A stretch of DNA of 64,000 bases. Origin: an uncultured Anaerolineae bacterium (GTDB lineage: Bacteria > Chloroflexota > Anaerolineae > Anaerolineales > Villigracilaceae). Location of the stretch: NCBI GenBank assembly GCA_903875215.1, contig CAIQVH010000016.1, positions 434,001 to 498,000 of the forward strand. The letters run 5' to 3'. A program made the translations under genes and the position numbers. Below are positions 37,736 through 46,329 of this stretch, piece by piece; within the stretch, counting starts at the first letter, position 1; each line of letters begins with the position of its first letter. Below the pieces are notes generated by a model, which saw only the letters and a program-made list of their open reading frames with translations, did not search any database and was not told where the DNA came from.

Positions 37736-38150
37736 GCGCTTCCTCCTTAATGATAAATCCCAGCCAGGTTTTTAGGACGAGCACAGGCTGGATGATGTGG
37801 TTGGTCCATAGGACGATTTCAGCGTTGAGCCACAGGGCGTATTCCTGAACCAGCCCGGTGTACTGCGGGGCAATTCCCAGCAGGCGTGTCAGGCCATATG
37901 CCAGGGCCGCCAGCAGGGCGAGAATGACGATCGCCAGGAACATCATCGGGATGATCAGCCAGATCAGGGCAATATCGGCCCACAGGCTGACGGATTGGCT
38001 GCCAGCGGATGCGCTATAAATGGCCAGGCCGCCCAATCCCAGAATCAGCAGGGTGGCAAGGATCGTTGGAAGCAGAATCTGGCAGGTCACATCGCGGCGG
38101 TATTTCAGGTACGACTCGCGCTGAGGTTGAGGAACGATGGATTTTTCCAT
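37713..38150 (-). CDS. Membrane protein, function unknown
   Basis: A 145-residue protein with a basic N-terminal segment (PQRESYLKYRRDV), two clear membrane helices (about 25-46 and 60-92) and a third weaker hydrophobic segment near 105-130. The C-terminal tail (EEAHDPQGKD) overlaps the next gene by 23 bases. The layout suggests a membrane-anchoring or pore-adjacent role with its 75-aa partner, but I recognise no family. Confidence 0.6.
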   Translation of the reverse strand: MEKSIVPQPQRESYLKYRRDVTCQILLPTILATLLILGLGGLAIYSASAGSQSVSLWADIALIWLIIPMMFLAIVILALLAALAYGLTRLLGIAPQYTGLVQEYALWLNAEIVLWTNHIIQPVLVLKTWLGFIIKEEAHDPQGKD

Positions 38151-38161
38151 GCTTTAATTAT

Positions 38162-38199
38162 AACAAAAAGTAGGGGCGCAGCGTATGCTGCGCCCCTAC
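38162..38199 (-). terminator. Terminator of maeB, REP-like palindrome
   Basis: GTAGGGGCGCAGC (38170-38182) and GCTGCGCCCCTAC (38187-38199) form a perfect 13-bp stem with a 4-nt loop. On minus it is followed by TTTTTGTTAT. The GTAGGGGCG...CGCCCCTAC core resembles dispersed palindromic repeats, so it may also be a genome-wide repeat copy. Confidence 0.75.
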
Positions 38200-38215
38200 C
38201 ATATGCGGGAAAGAC

Positions 38216-40480
38216 TTATTTGCGGTTCATGGCATCCATCACGGCCACTGCGGCGACCTGGACAATGTCGTTAACCTCGTCACCGGTCTGCAGAACGTGA
38301 ATGGGCGCGCCCATGCCGAGCAGGATCGGGCCAATGGCTTTGGCATTGCCGAGGCGGGCCAGCAATTTGTAGGCGATGTTTGCGCTTTCGAGCGAGGGGA
38401 ACACCAGCACATTGGCGTCCTTGATGGCGCTGAAGGGAAATCGCTCGGTGATGATATCTGCCACCACGGCGGTATCGGCCTGCATTTCGCCATCCACCAC
38501 GAAGTCACAGCGCTGCTTGGTCAGCTCGACGGCTTTGCGGACTTTGTCGGAGAGGGGGTGCGGGGTGGAGCCGAAATTGGAGAAGGACAGGAAGGCTACG
38601 CGCGGGTCAATTTCCAACTGGCGGGCAAAGTTGGCGGCCAGGCAGGCGATTTGGGCCAGATCTTCGGCGGTTGGGTCAATGTTGACGGTGGCGTCTGTGA
38701 AGAGGTAGGTTTTGTCGCCGATGATCATGATGTAAACGCCGGCGGCGCGGGTGTTGCCAGGCGCGGTGTGGTGAATTTGCAGGGCCGGGCGGATGACATC
38801 CGGGTATTCGTAGGTCAGGCCGGAGATGAAGGCGTCTGCATCGCCCATTTTGACCATCATTGTACCGAGCAGGTTGGGTTCGCTGATGTGTTTTTCGGCC
38901 TGGGCCAGGGTCAAACCTTTGCGTTGGCGCAGTTCATAGTAGGCTTCGGCGTATTTTTCAAGTTTGTCGAGGTGGACGGGGTTGACCACTTCGGGCTTGA
39001 AATGCAGATTGAGCAGCTTGATTTTTTCGCTGATGATTTCCTGGCGGCCGATCAGGATCGGTTGGGCGAGGCCCTCTTCCACGATCTGGGCGGCGGCGCG
39101 GATGATCTTGGTTTCTTCACCTTCGCCGAAGACCAGTCTTTTACTGGCTTTGCTGGCTCGGGCTTTGTTCATGATGAAGTAGCGCACGCGCTGGCCGAGT
39201 CCCTGGCGGAAGGCAAGTTGCTCACGATATTCGTCTATATCGATCTTCTTGCGGGCCACGCCGGTTTCCATGGCGGCCTGGGCCACTGCCGGGGCTTCCC
39301 AGAGCAAAACGCGTGGATCGAGCGGCTTGGGGATGATGTATTCGGAACCGAATTTCATACTCTCCACGCCGTAGGCGCGCAGTACAGAATCGGGTACGTC
39401 TTCCTTGGTCAGCCGGTAGAGGGCCTGGGAGGCGGCAAATTTCATTTCCTCGTTGATGGCGCGGGCGCGGACATCCAGTGCGCCGCGGAAAATGAAGGGG
39501 AATCCGAGCACGTTATTGACCTGATTGGGATAGTCTGAGCGCCCGGTGGCGACGATTGAATCGGGGCGGGTTTCCTTGGCAAGTTCATACTTGATTTCGG
39601 GGTCGGGGTTGGCCATGGCGAAGATGATCGGGCTGGCGGCCATGGTTTTGACCATTTCGGGCAGCAGTACGTTGGCAACCGAGAGGCCGTAGAAGACATC
39701 TGCGCCACGCACGGCATCTGCCAGACTGCGCAGGCCGCGGTCTTCGGTGGCGAGTTTTTCCTTGTATTTGTTCATGCCTTCGGTGCGGCCTTTGTAGACG
39801 ACGCCCTTGGTATCGACCAAAATGATATTTTCGCGTTTCACGCCCCAACGGATGGCCAGTTCGGCGCAGGAGATGGCTGAAGCGCCTGCACCCGAGATGA
39901 CGATACGGATGTCTTCGTGTTTCTTCCCGGCCAGTTCCAGAGCGCTGGCGAGGGCGGCTGAAGATATAATGGCGGTGCCGTGCTGGTCATCGTGGAAGAC
40001 GGGGATATCGAGCATCCCTTTCAGGGTTTCTTCAATGTAGAAACATTCCGGGGCTTTGATATCTTCGAGATTGATCCCGCCAAAGGTGGGGGAAATGGCG
40101 GCAACAACTTTGATGATCTCGTCGGGGTCGTGGGAATTGACTTCGATGTCGAAAACATCCACATCTGCAAATTTTTTAAACAGGACGCCTTTGCCTTCCA
40201 TGACTGGCTTGCCAGCCAGGGCGCCTCGGTCTCCAAGGCCGAGAATGGCGGTGCCATTGGAGATGACGGCCACCAGGTTACCCTTCGAGGTGTATTCGTA
40301 GGCTGCATCGAGGTCTTTCTCGATTTCCAGCACGGGGTGGGCCACGCCGGGGGAATAGGCGAGGCTTAGATCGAGCTGGGTATCCATGGGCTTGGTAGGG
40401 ATGATTGCTACTTTCCCGGGCTTGCCATTGAGATGGTGGTACTCAAGAGCATCTTCACGCGTGATCGTTAACTTAGCCAT
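38216..40480 (-). CDS. maeB: NADP-dependent malic enzyme with phosphotransacetylase-like domain (MaeB type)
   Basis: A 754-residue two-domain enzyme converting malate to pyruvate and CO2. Residues 1-430 are the malic enzyme: [59 protein letters not shown] and the dinucleotide site [14 protein letters not shown]. About 440-754 resemble phosphate acetyltransferase ([23 protein letters not shown]), usually a regulatory, acetyl-CoA-sensing domain. The ATG at 40480 has AGGAGG 6 nt upstream; earlier starts at 40513 are rejected. The cofactor is inferred from the family. Confidence 0.93.
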   Translation of the reverse strand: MAKLTITREDALEYHHLNGKPGKVAIIPTKPMDTQLDLSLAYSPGVAHPVLEIEKDLDAAYEYTSKGNLVAVISNGTAILGLGDRGALAGKPVMEGKGVLFKKFADVDVFDIEVNSHDPDEIIKVVAAISPTFGGINLEDIKAPECFYIEETLKGMLDIPVFHDDQHGTAIISSAALASALELAGKKHEDIRIVISGAGASAISCAELAIRWGVKRENIILVDTKGVVYKGRTEGMNKYKEKLATEDRGLRSLADAVRGADVFYGLSVANVLLPEMVKTMAASPIIFAMANPDPEIKYELAKETRPDSIVATGRSDYPNQVNNVLGFPFIFRGALDVRARAINEEMKFAASQALYRLTKEDVPDSVLRAYGVESMKFGSEYIIPKPLDPRVLLWEAPAVAQAAMETGVARKKIDIDEYREQLAFRQGLGQRVRYFIMNKARASKASKRLVFGEGEETKIIRAAAQIVEEGLAQPILIGRQEIISEKIKLLNLHFKPEVVNPVHLDKLEKYAEAYYELRQRKGLTLAQAEKHISEPNLLGTMMVKMGDADAFISGLTYEYPDVIRPALQIHHTAPGNTRAAGVYIMIIGDKTYLFTDATVNIDPTAEDLAQIACLAANFARQLEIDPRVAFLSFSNFGSTPHPLSDKVRKAVELTKQRCDFVVDGEMQADTAVVADIITERFPFSAIKDANVLVFPSLESANIAYKLLARLGNAKAIGPILLGMGAPIHVLQTGDEVNDIVQVAAVAVMDAMNRK

Positions 40481-40956
40481 CAACATCCTCCTTGAAATAT
40501 TTTGGATATTCATGATTATTGCACAAAATTCATTCGGGGGTAAGTTCTATTTGTCACAAGAAAACAGGATTCTTGCCAGTTTTTCAAGTGCCAGGATTAT
40601 TATTTCAAAAAGATAGTCATTTGTTAACATTCCATGTATAATTGGTCATACTTGTTTATGCAAGTTGCCGCCTGAAAATATGCGGCCACGTTGTTGGTAC
40701 TATCTGGATATGATCAAGGTCTGCCCGCATTCATCTGGCGGGTATTGTAGAAATCACCCCTTCCAACAGTTTTGGTCAGGACGGGACGATATTCGAGGAA
40801 CCGAATTCATAATTTGACCTGTGAATGGATGGCTTGGGCCATTCTTCTCAGCATACCTCCCCTTAATTGGCGACCGTCAGCTTTGGGGAAGGGCATATCC
40901 GGGTAAAAACTTTACAACCGTGGCTTGCGCAGGCAGGTCGACGGTTGTGTGTTTAA
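40481..40956. other. 476-bp non-coding region between maeB and recX
   Basis: No supported gene is found. It holds a TATAAT (40637-40642, plus strand) without a good -35, short stem-loops such as CTTG...CAAG (40651-40664), GCCGC...GCGGC (about 40667-40686) and CCCGC...GCGGG (about 40725-40743), and a hairpin just before recX (ACAACCGT 40914-40921 with ACGGTTGT). A small RNA or a recX leader is possible. Confidence 0.4.
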
Positions 40957-41613
40957 ATGCCAAAGATAACGGCGATTGAGATCCAAAAAAAGAATCCGGG
41001 GCGGGTGAATATCCACCTGGATGGAGAATTTGCTTTCGGCCTTTCCCGCCTGGCGGCCGCCTGGCTGCAGGTGGGGCAGGTGCTGGATGCAGAAAAAGTT
41101 GCCGCACTTCAGGCGGAAGACGCGCGAGAAGTGGCTCTTCAAAAGGCATTGCGATTTTTAGGCTATCGCGCCCGTTCGCTGCGCGAGGTCCGTGAAAATT
41201 TGCAGAAGTACGCCATCTCCGAAGCGGTGATCGAGCTGACAATTAAACGGCTCGAAGAAACCGGCCTGCTGAATGATCAGGAGTTTGCCCAGGCGTGGGT
41301 TGAGAACCGGAACACTTTCCGCCCTCGCTCCAGCCGTGTACTGGCCCTGGAACTGCGCCGCAAGGGACTCGCTGATGAAGTGATCAGCACTACGCTGGCA
41401 CATTCTCTCGACGAGAGTTCCCTGGCCCGTGAGGCCGCGAGAAAGTATCTGCGGAAAGTGGCAGGGCTGGATTGGCCTGGCTTTCGCAGCAAGCTGGGCG
41501 GGTTCTTGGGGCGGCGGGGTTTTGCCTATGCCGTCGTTGCGCCAGTTTTGCGCGAACTCTGGGCAGAAATCCACCCCGACGGCTCTACCATTACGAATGA
41601 ATATGAGGACTGA
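40957..41613 (+). CDS. recX: Regulatory protein RecX
   Basis: A 218-residue all-helical protein modulating RecA filaments. It has an N-terminal extension of about 60 residues with beta strands (PGRVNIHLDGEFAFGLS), as in Gram-positive-type RecX, then the three-helix repeats: ALQKALRFLGYRARSLREVRENLQ, LEETGLLNDQEFAQAWVENR, and SSRVLALELRRKGLADEVI. The C-terminal repeat ends LGRRGFAYAVVAPVLREL. recA itself is not in the window. rny starts 3 bases after the stop. Confidence 0.9.
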   Translation: MPKITAIEIQKKNPGRVNIHLDGEFAFGLSRLAAAWLQVGQVLDAEKVAALQAEDAREVALQKALRFLGYRARSLREVRENLQKYAISEAVIELTIKRLEETGLLNDQEFAQAWVENRNTFRPRSSRVLALELRRKGLADEVISTTLAHSLDESSLAREAARKYLRKVAGLDWPGFRSKLGGFLGRRGFAYAVVAPVLRELWAEIHPDGSTITNEYED

Positions 41614-41616
41614 CCA

Positions 41617-43149
41617 ATGAATCCGTTTTTGATCACACTCCTTGTCGGAATCCTGGCTTTGGGCGTGGGTATTTCGGCCGGTTATTTCTACAACCGCAAT
41701 CAGGTTGAGAAGAAACGGCAGGAAGAACAGGCCAGAGCCCAGAGCATCATCCAGGAAGCTACCGATAGAACCAGCAAAATGGAGCTGGAAGCACGCGGCA
41801 AAGCCTTGAAGATTGTCCAGGAGGCTGAAAGGGACATCAATCAGCGCCGCAGCGATTTGAACCGCGAAGTTGAACGGTTGGATCGCCGCCGCAGTGAACT
41901 GGATGGGCGTGTAGAACGGCTGGAGCAGCGCGAACAGACTCAGAATAAACGTCAAAGCAACATCGACCGGCGCGCCAACGAGGTGGATAAAATCCACGCC
42001 CAGCAAATGGAAAAGCTGCAGCAGATTGCGGAAATGAACAAGGATGATGCCCGAAAAATTCTGCTGGATGAAGTGGAAAAGGAAGCGCGTGGTGATATGG
42101 CGCGCATCATCCGCCAGATTGAAACGGAAGCGCGCGAAGAAGGTGAGAAACGCGCCCGCAAGCTGATTGCAGATGCGATTCAACGGGTTGCTTCCGAGCA
42201 TGTCGCCGAAGTGACTTCGGCGGTGGTGACGCTGCCCAACGAGGAAATGAAGGGGCGCATCGTGGGCCGCAATGGGCGCAATATCCGCGCTTTTGAGCAG
42301 GCAGCCGGCGTGGATGTCATCGTGGATGATACCCCCGAATCAGTGACCATCTCGTGCTTCGACTCGGTTCGTCGCGAGATTGCCCGTCGTGCGTTGACTC
42401 GTCTGACGGTGGATGGGCGTATTCACCCGGCGCACATTGAAAAAGTGATTGAGGATGAGACCAAGGCGGTAGAGAAGGCGATTGTGGATGCCGGGGAGCA
42501 GGCTGCGTTCGATGCTGGCGTGACCGGGCTGCATCCGGAAGTGTTGCGGATGATGGGGCGGCTGAAATTCCGCACTTCTTATGGCCAGAATCAGCTGGCG
42601 CATGCGGTGGAAGTGGCCAAGCTGGCTGGCATCCTGGCCGCGGAACTGGGTGCGAACATGGAATGGGCCAAGCAGGGCGGTTTCCTGCATGATATCGGCA
42701 AGGCCATGGATCATAACCAGGAAGGTACGCATGCCCAACTGGGTGCCGAGTTCTGCAAGCGCTACGGGGTGCATTCGCATGTGGTCAATGCCATCGCGGC
42801 GCATCATCACGAAGTGGAGCAGGAAACCATCGAGGCGATTATCGCTGAATCGGCGGATGCGATTTCGGGTGCGCGCCCCGGGGCGCGGCGTGAAGATCTG
42901 GAAGCCTATATCAAGCGCATTCGCACTCTGGAAGATATGGCAACTTCGTTTACCGGCGTTTCCCAGGCGTTCGCCATCCAGGCGGGCCGCGAGGTGCGCA
43001 TCATTGTGAGGCCTGAAGAGATTGACGATTTGGCATCCACCCGTCTGGCGCGTGACATTGCCAAGAAGATCGAAGAGACGATGCAGTATCCCGGTCAGAT
43101 CAAGGTGACTGTCATCCGTGAGACGCGTGCGGTGGATTACGCCAAGTAA
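41617..43149 (+). CDS. rny: Ribonuclease Y
   Basis: A 510-residue membrane-anchored endoribonuclease that initiates mRNA decay. The N-terminal helix (about 3-23) is followed by a long Glu/Arg coiled coil (about 25-195), a KH domain (NEEMKGRIVGRNGRNIRAFEQAAGVDVIVDD near 208-240) and an HD domain with HAVEVAKLAGILA and FLHDIGKAMDHN (near 352-375). The C terminus ends PGQIKVTVIRETRAVDYAK as in the family. It is directly coupled to recX. A strong terminator follows. Confidence 0.96.
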   Translation: MNPFLITLLVGILALGVGISAGYFYNRNQVEKKRQEEQARAQSIIQEATDRTSKMELEARGKALKIVQEAERDINQRRSDLNREVERLDRRRSELDGRVERLEQREQTQNKRQSNIDRRANEVDKIHAQQMEKLQQIAEMNKDDARKILLDEVEKEARGDMARIIRQIETEAREEGEKRARKLIADAIQRVASEHVAEVTSAVVTLPNEEMKGRIVGRNGRNIRAFEQAAGVDVIVDDTPESVTISCFDSVRREIARRALTRLTVDGRIHPAHIEKVIEDETKAVEKAIVDAGEQAAFDAGVTGLHPEVLRMMGRLKFRTSYGQNQLAHAVEVAKLAGILAAELGANMEWAKQGGFLHDIGKAMDHNQEGTHAQLGAEFCKRYGVHSHVVNAIAAHHHEVEQETIEAIIAESADAISGARPGARREDLEAYIKRIRTLEDMATSFTGVSQAFAIQAGREVRIIVRPEEIDDLASTRLARDIAKKIEETMQYPGQIKVTVIRETRAVDYAK

Positions 43150-43175
43150 GCCCACTGAAGTTCCATCTATTAATC

Positions 43176-43212
43176 AAAAGCCACCCTGGAAAATTGCCAG
43201 GGTGGCTTTTTG
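43176..43212. terminator. Intrinsic terminator of rny
   Basis: AAAGCCACCCTGG and CCAGGGTGGCTTTT form a stem of about 12-13 bp with a short loop and T-tail. It also has an A-run on the other side, so it can serve the convergent HD-GYP gene. Confidence 0.9.
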
Positions 43213-43231
43213 GATGGTAGGAGAGTGGGGC

Positions 43232-44335
43232 CTATATCCTGATGAATTGCTGGTTCTCGGGGTCGCGGATCTCGTCCGAGATGTTGCGGAAGACCTGTTC
43301 CAACTCAACAAAAGCATCAATCAGATCCGGGTCAAACTGGCGGCCACTCTGGCTGATGATCAGCTTTACAGCTTCTTCGTGCGAGTAAGCATTTTTGTAG
43401 ACGCGCTGGCTGACCAGGGCATCATAGACATCTGCCAGCGCCATCAAACGCCCGGAAAGGGGGATGGCTTCGCCGGCCAGACCCTCGGGATAGCCGCTGC
43501 CGTCCCATTTTTCGTGATGGGTATAGGCAATTTCCTTGGCGATATTCAGGAATGAACTCTTTACGTCGCCCAGCGCCCGCTCGGCGCGCAGGATGGCATC
43601 GCGTCCATAAACGACATGCCGCTTCATCTCTTCAAACTCATTGGGGGTGAGTTCGCCTGGCTTAAGCAGGATCCGGTCTGGCACGGCGATTTTCCCAATA
43701 TCATGCAGCGGCGCCGATTTGTACAACAGATCGATGTTTTCGCGGTTTAGGGCGGCGGCATATTTGGGGTGTCCGCCCAGATACTGGGCCAGGATGCGCA
43801 CATATTGCTGCGTGCGCATGATGTGCGCGCCGGTTTCCTGGTTCCTGAATTCGGCCAGTGTGGCAAACCCGATAATGGTTACATCCTGGGTGTGCGCCAG
43901 TTCATTGGTTCTTTCGCGCACCTTTTCTTCCAGGTAGCGATTCTGATCGTAGAGTGCCAGATGAGTCTTAACCCTGGCCCGCAACGTCGCTGCGACGATC
44001 GGTTTGGTGATGTAATCGACGCTGCCCGCTTCAAAACCGCGCCGCTCGTCGGTTAATTCGGTCAGGGCGGTGACGAAAATCACCGGGATTTTGCGGGTGT
44101 GGTCGCTGATCTTCAGCTGCCGGCAGACTTCGTATCCATCCATGCCGGGCATCATCACATCCAGCAGAATCAAGTCGGGCTGGTTTTCCAGGTCAAAAGC
44201 AATTTCCAGGGCTTTTTCGCCACTCAAAGCCGCCTTTACAGTGTAATCATGCTCCAATATCAGATTCAGCAACTCGACATTTTCGGGGGCATCATCCACA
44301 ACCAGGATCACTTGTTTTTCTTCGGGATTTCTCAT
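43232..44335 (-). CDS. HD-GYP response regulator (RpfG-like)
   Basis: A 367-residue two-domain protein. The receiver (1-125) has VDDAPENVELL, the phosphoacceptor in LILLDVMMPGMDGYEVC and TKPIVAATLRARV. A short coiled linker is followed by an HD-GYP domain with APLHDIGKIAVPDRILLKPG, the HHEKWDGSGYPEGLAG motif and ADVYDALVSQRVYKNAY. Such proteins hydrolyse cyclic di-GMP. The canonical GYP is present, so activity is likely. The start at 44335 has AAGGTG 7 nt upstream; the frame continues to 44410 without a better start. No kinase is adjacent. Confidence 0.92.
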   Translation of the reverse strand: MRNPEEKQVILVVDDAPENVELLNLILEHDYTVKAALSGEKALEIAFDLENQPDLILLDVMMPGMDGYEVCRQLKISDHTRKIPVIFVTALTELTDERRGFEAGSVDYITKPIVAATLRARVKTHLALYDQNRYLEEKVRERTNELAHTQDVTIIGFATLAEFRNQETGAHIMRTQQYVRILAQYLGGHPKYAAALNRENIDLLYKSAPLHDIGKIAVPDRILLKPGELTPNEFEEMKRHVVYGRDAILRAERALGDVKSSFLNIAKEIAYTHHEKWDGSGYPEGLAGEAIPLSGRLMALADVYDALVSQRVYKNAYSHEEAVKLIISQSGRQFDPDLIDAFVELEQVFRNISDEIRDPENQQFIRI

Positions 44336-44595
44336 GATATTCACCTTGATCAGCCAGCTCAAAACTGAAGGGGCGCGGCAACCTGTAAAAGTTTTGGCAT
44401 TGGATACCATAGCAAATGGCAGGGGCAGACTAAAAAATCGTTTGGTGTTGCTTGCGTTCTTTCAAACGTAAGGATGGGTATTATAGCGGCAATTCAGGGG
44501 ATTGAAAAATAACGAAATTGAAAGTCTGTTTCCCTTAAAAAGCCGGGCTGATGGTGGCTTGCAAAACCCGAATGCCCGAATTCTTCAGGCGGGTG

Positions 44596-44636
44596 TGAAA
44601 AATCAAGGGTGCCGCCTTGACTTCTGGCGGCACCCT
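44596..44636 (-). terminator. Terminator of secreted protein A
   Basis: AGGGTGCCGCC (44606-44616) pairs with GGCGGCACCCT (44626-44636); on minus TTGATTTTTC follows the stem. Confidence 0.8.
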
Positions 44637-44660
44637 GGTGTGATTGGAGTAGGTTCGCGC

Positions 44661-46241
44661 TTATTGGTTCGCGAACAGGAAATCGGTGTTGGGAATTTCG
44701 GGCATTGGGATAGGCTCGGAGTACAGGTAGGCGCCGCTGGGGTGCGACTGGTCGCCGAGCAGTTCGGTGCGCAGGGCATCGAGTTCCGCCTGTTGCGTTT
44801 CGGTCAGCGATTTCTTTACACTGGCAAAGTTGACCGCCATATTGTAGATGATCTCGCCATCATACGCGCCATATTGTTCACTCAGGCTGAGTACTGTAGC
44901 CTGATCGGCAACGCCGCCCGCCAGGAACTTGCGCAGCTCGACAGAGATCGCGCGGCGGGTATCCACCATGCCCTGTAAGGGCGTCTTCCCGGTGGTCACC
45001 AGGCTGGTGATCAGCTGCGACTGGTCGGGGGTCAATTTGTCGAGCATGGTCTGGCCCAGGTCACCGGTCAGGTTGGTGGGGATGGAGTAGGTCGGGTCGC
45101 TCATGGCCTTGATATCTTTCAGATAGAAGGAGCCGAAGTAGGTGCCGTGGCGTTCAGGGCAGAAGTAAACATCCGCTTCGACGGAACCGGCGTACCAGGA
45201 GTACATGTCGGCGGCATAAGTCATTACGGCCACTTTTACTTCGCGGTCGAGACCGACAATATCGCTTGGCTCGGTGACAACCGGCCATTCCTTCATGCCT
45301 TTGCCTTTCATCGCGTCGAAGTAAGCGATCTGGTCGGCGCTCATGGCGTTAATCATCCTGCCATACAGCTCGGCGCGGGCGTAGCTGATTTCCCCATCGA
45401 GTTTGTACAGGTCGGCTGAATAGGCTTTGACGGCGTCCAGGCTGAGGCTGGTGGTACCAGCGGGCAGGTCACCTTCGGCCAGGCGGGTGAAGGCTTTGAT
45501 GAGAACGAAGCGCCTGTACCCGTATTCGCTGACGGAGGCTACCTGGCTTTTGGCGAGCGTGACCAATTCGGCGCGCTGTTCGGCGGTCAGGTTGTTGAGC
45601 GTGTTCATCGCGGCGCTGGTCAGGAAGTCACCGGCGTGTCCCATCTGGCTGGGATCGTTATCGCGCAGGTATTGGAAGCCCCAGAAGTCGGCCACTTTTC
45701 CTGGCGGGAAGAAGGAGTCCGCGCCGAGATCGCCGGTCATGAAGGCCAGTGCGTCGTAGGAAATCGTCATGCCCTGGGCTTTGTCTGAAATGGCCTGTTC
45801 GATGTTGTAGGCGGGAGCGCCATCGCCGGCCTGGCCGCCGCTCTGCTGGCCGCCACCCTGAATTGTGGTGGTGCCGGTCTGGCTGCTGTTATTGCCGGTT
45901 GGCTCGGTGCCGCCAGCCTTTGATCCACGCTGCGGGGAGCAGGCCAGCGCAGTTTGGACCATTTCACAGGTGCCGGTTTCCAGGCCGCGCGCAGCGGTAA
46001 ATTCACAGGCAGTTTGTTCGGTCTTGCCGAGGCAAGCGTCGTAAGCTTCCTTGGGAGGCAGTGGCTGGCCATCTGTAGAACCCTGGCCGCTATCCTGGCT
46101 GGTGGTGGCCGGGGTGGTTTGCGAGTCGGATGCGGCAGCGGCAGGGGCGGCTGGCTGCGATTCGGGGGCTGGTCGGCCTGCCGAGCAGGCGGAGAGCAGC
46201 ATGGTGAGAACGATCAGCAGGTACATGAGTTTGGTTTTCAT
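44661..46241 (-). CDS. Lipoprotein A of an unrecognised secreted family with a Cys4 module
   Basis: A 526-residue lipoprotein (lipobox LLSAC, Cys 19). A Ser/Thr/Gln-rich linker is followed by a small Cys module at about 67-105 (YDACLGKTEQTACEF...GTCEMV...LACSP), another Gly/Gln/Ser linker, and a 370-residue domain. That domain is shared with the gene at 47928: [48 protein letters not shown] and PNTDFLF at the very end. It looks helical and lacks a catalytic motif that I recognise. AGGAG precedes the ATG. The promoter has phased heptamers like the Pho boxes. Role unknown. Confidence 0.75.
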   Translation of the reverse strand: MKTKLMYLLIVLTMLLSACSAGRPAPESQPAAPAAAASDSQTTPATTSQDSGQGSTDGQPLPPKEAYDACLGKTEQTACEFTAARGLETGTCEMVQTALACSPQRGSKAGGTEPTGNNSSQTGTTTIQGGGQQSGGQAGDGAPAYNIEQAISDKAQGMTISYDALAFMTGDLGADSFFPPGKVADFWGFQYLRDNDPSQMGHAGDFLTSAAMNTLNNLTAEQRAELVTLAKSQVASVSEYGYRRFVLIKAFTRLAEGDLPAGTTSLSLDAVKAYSADLYKLDGEISYARAELYGRMINAMSADQIAYFDAMKGKGMKEWPVVTEPSDIVGLDREVKVAVMTYAADMYSWYAGSVEADVYFCPERHGTYFGSFYLKDIKAMSDPTYSIPTNLTGDLGQTMLDKLTPDQSQLITSLVTTGKTPLQGMVDTRRAISVELRKFLAGGVADQATVLSLSEQYGAYDGEIIYNMAVNFASVKKSLTETQQAELDALRTELLGDQSHPSGAYLYSEPIPMPEIPNTDFLFANQ

Positions 46242-46260
46242 TTTTTTCTCCTATGTTCTG

Positions 46261-46315
46261 ATCTTATGAAATTGTTATTAAGAACCTGTTCAGAATTCTT
46301 TACGGTTTTGTTCAG
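46261..46315 (-). promoter_or_regulatory. Phased direct-repeat operator of lipoprotein A gene
   Basis: Minus-strand heptamers CTGAACA (from 46315), CGTAAAG (46304), CTGAACA (46293) and CTTAATA (46282) repeat every 11 bp; a 9-nt gap leads to TAAGAT (46266-46261). Layout and spacing equal those of the pstS and PHP promoters. Confidence 0.7.
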
Positions 46316-46329
46316 AGGCCCGTGGATTT

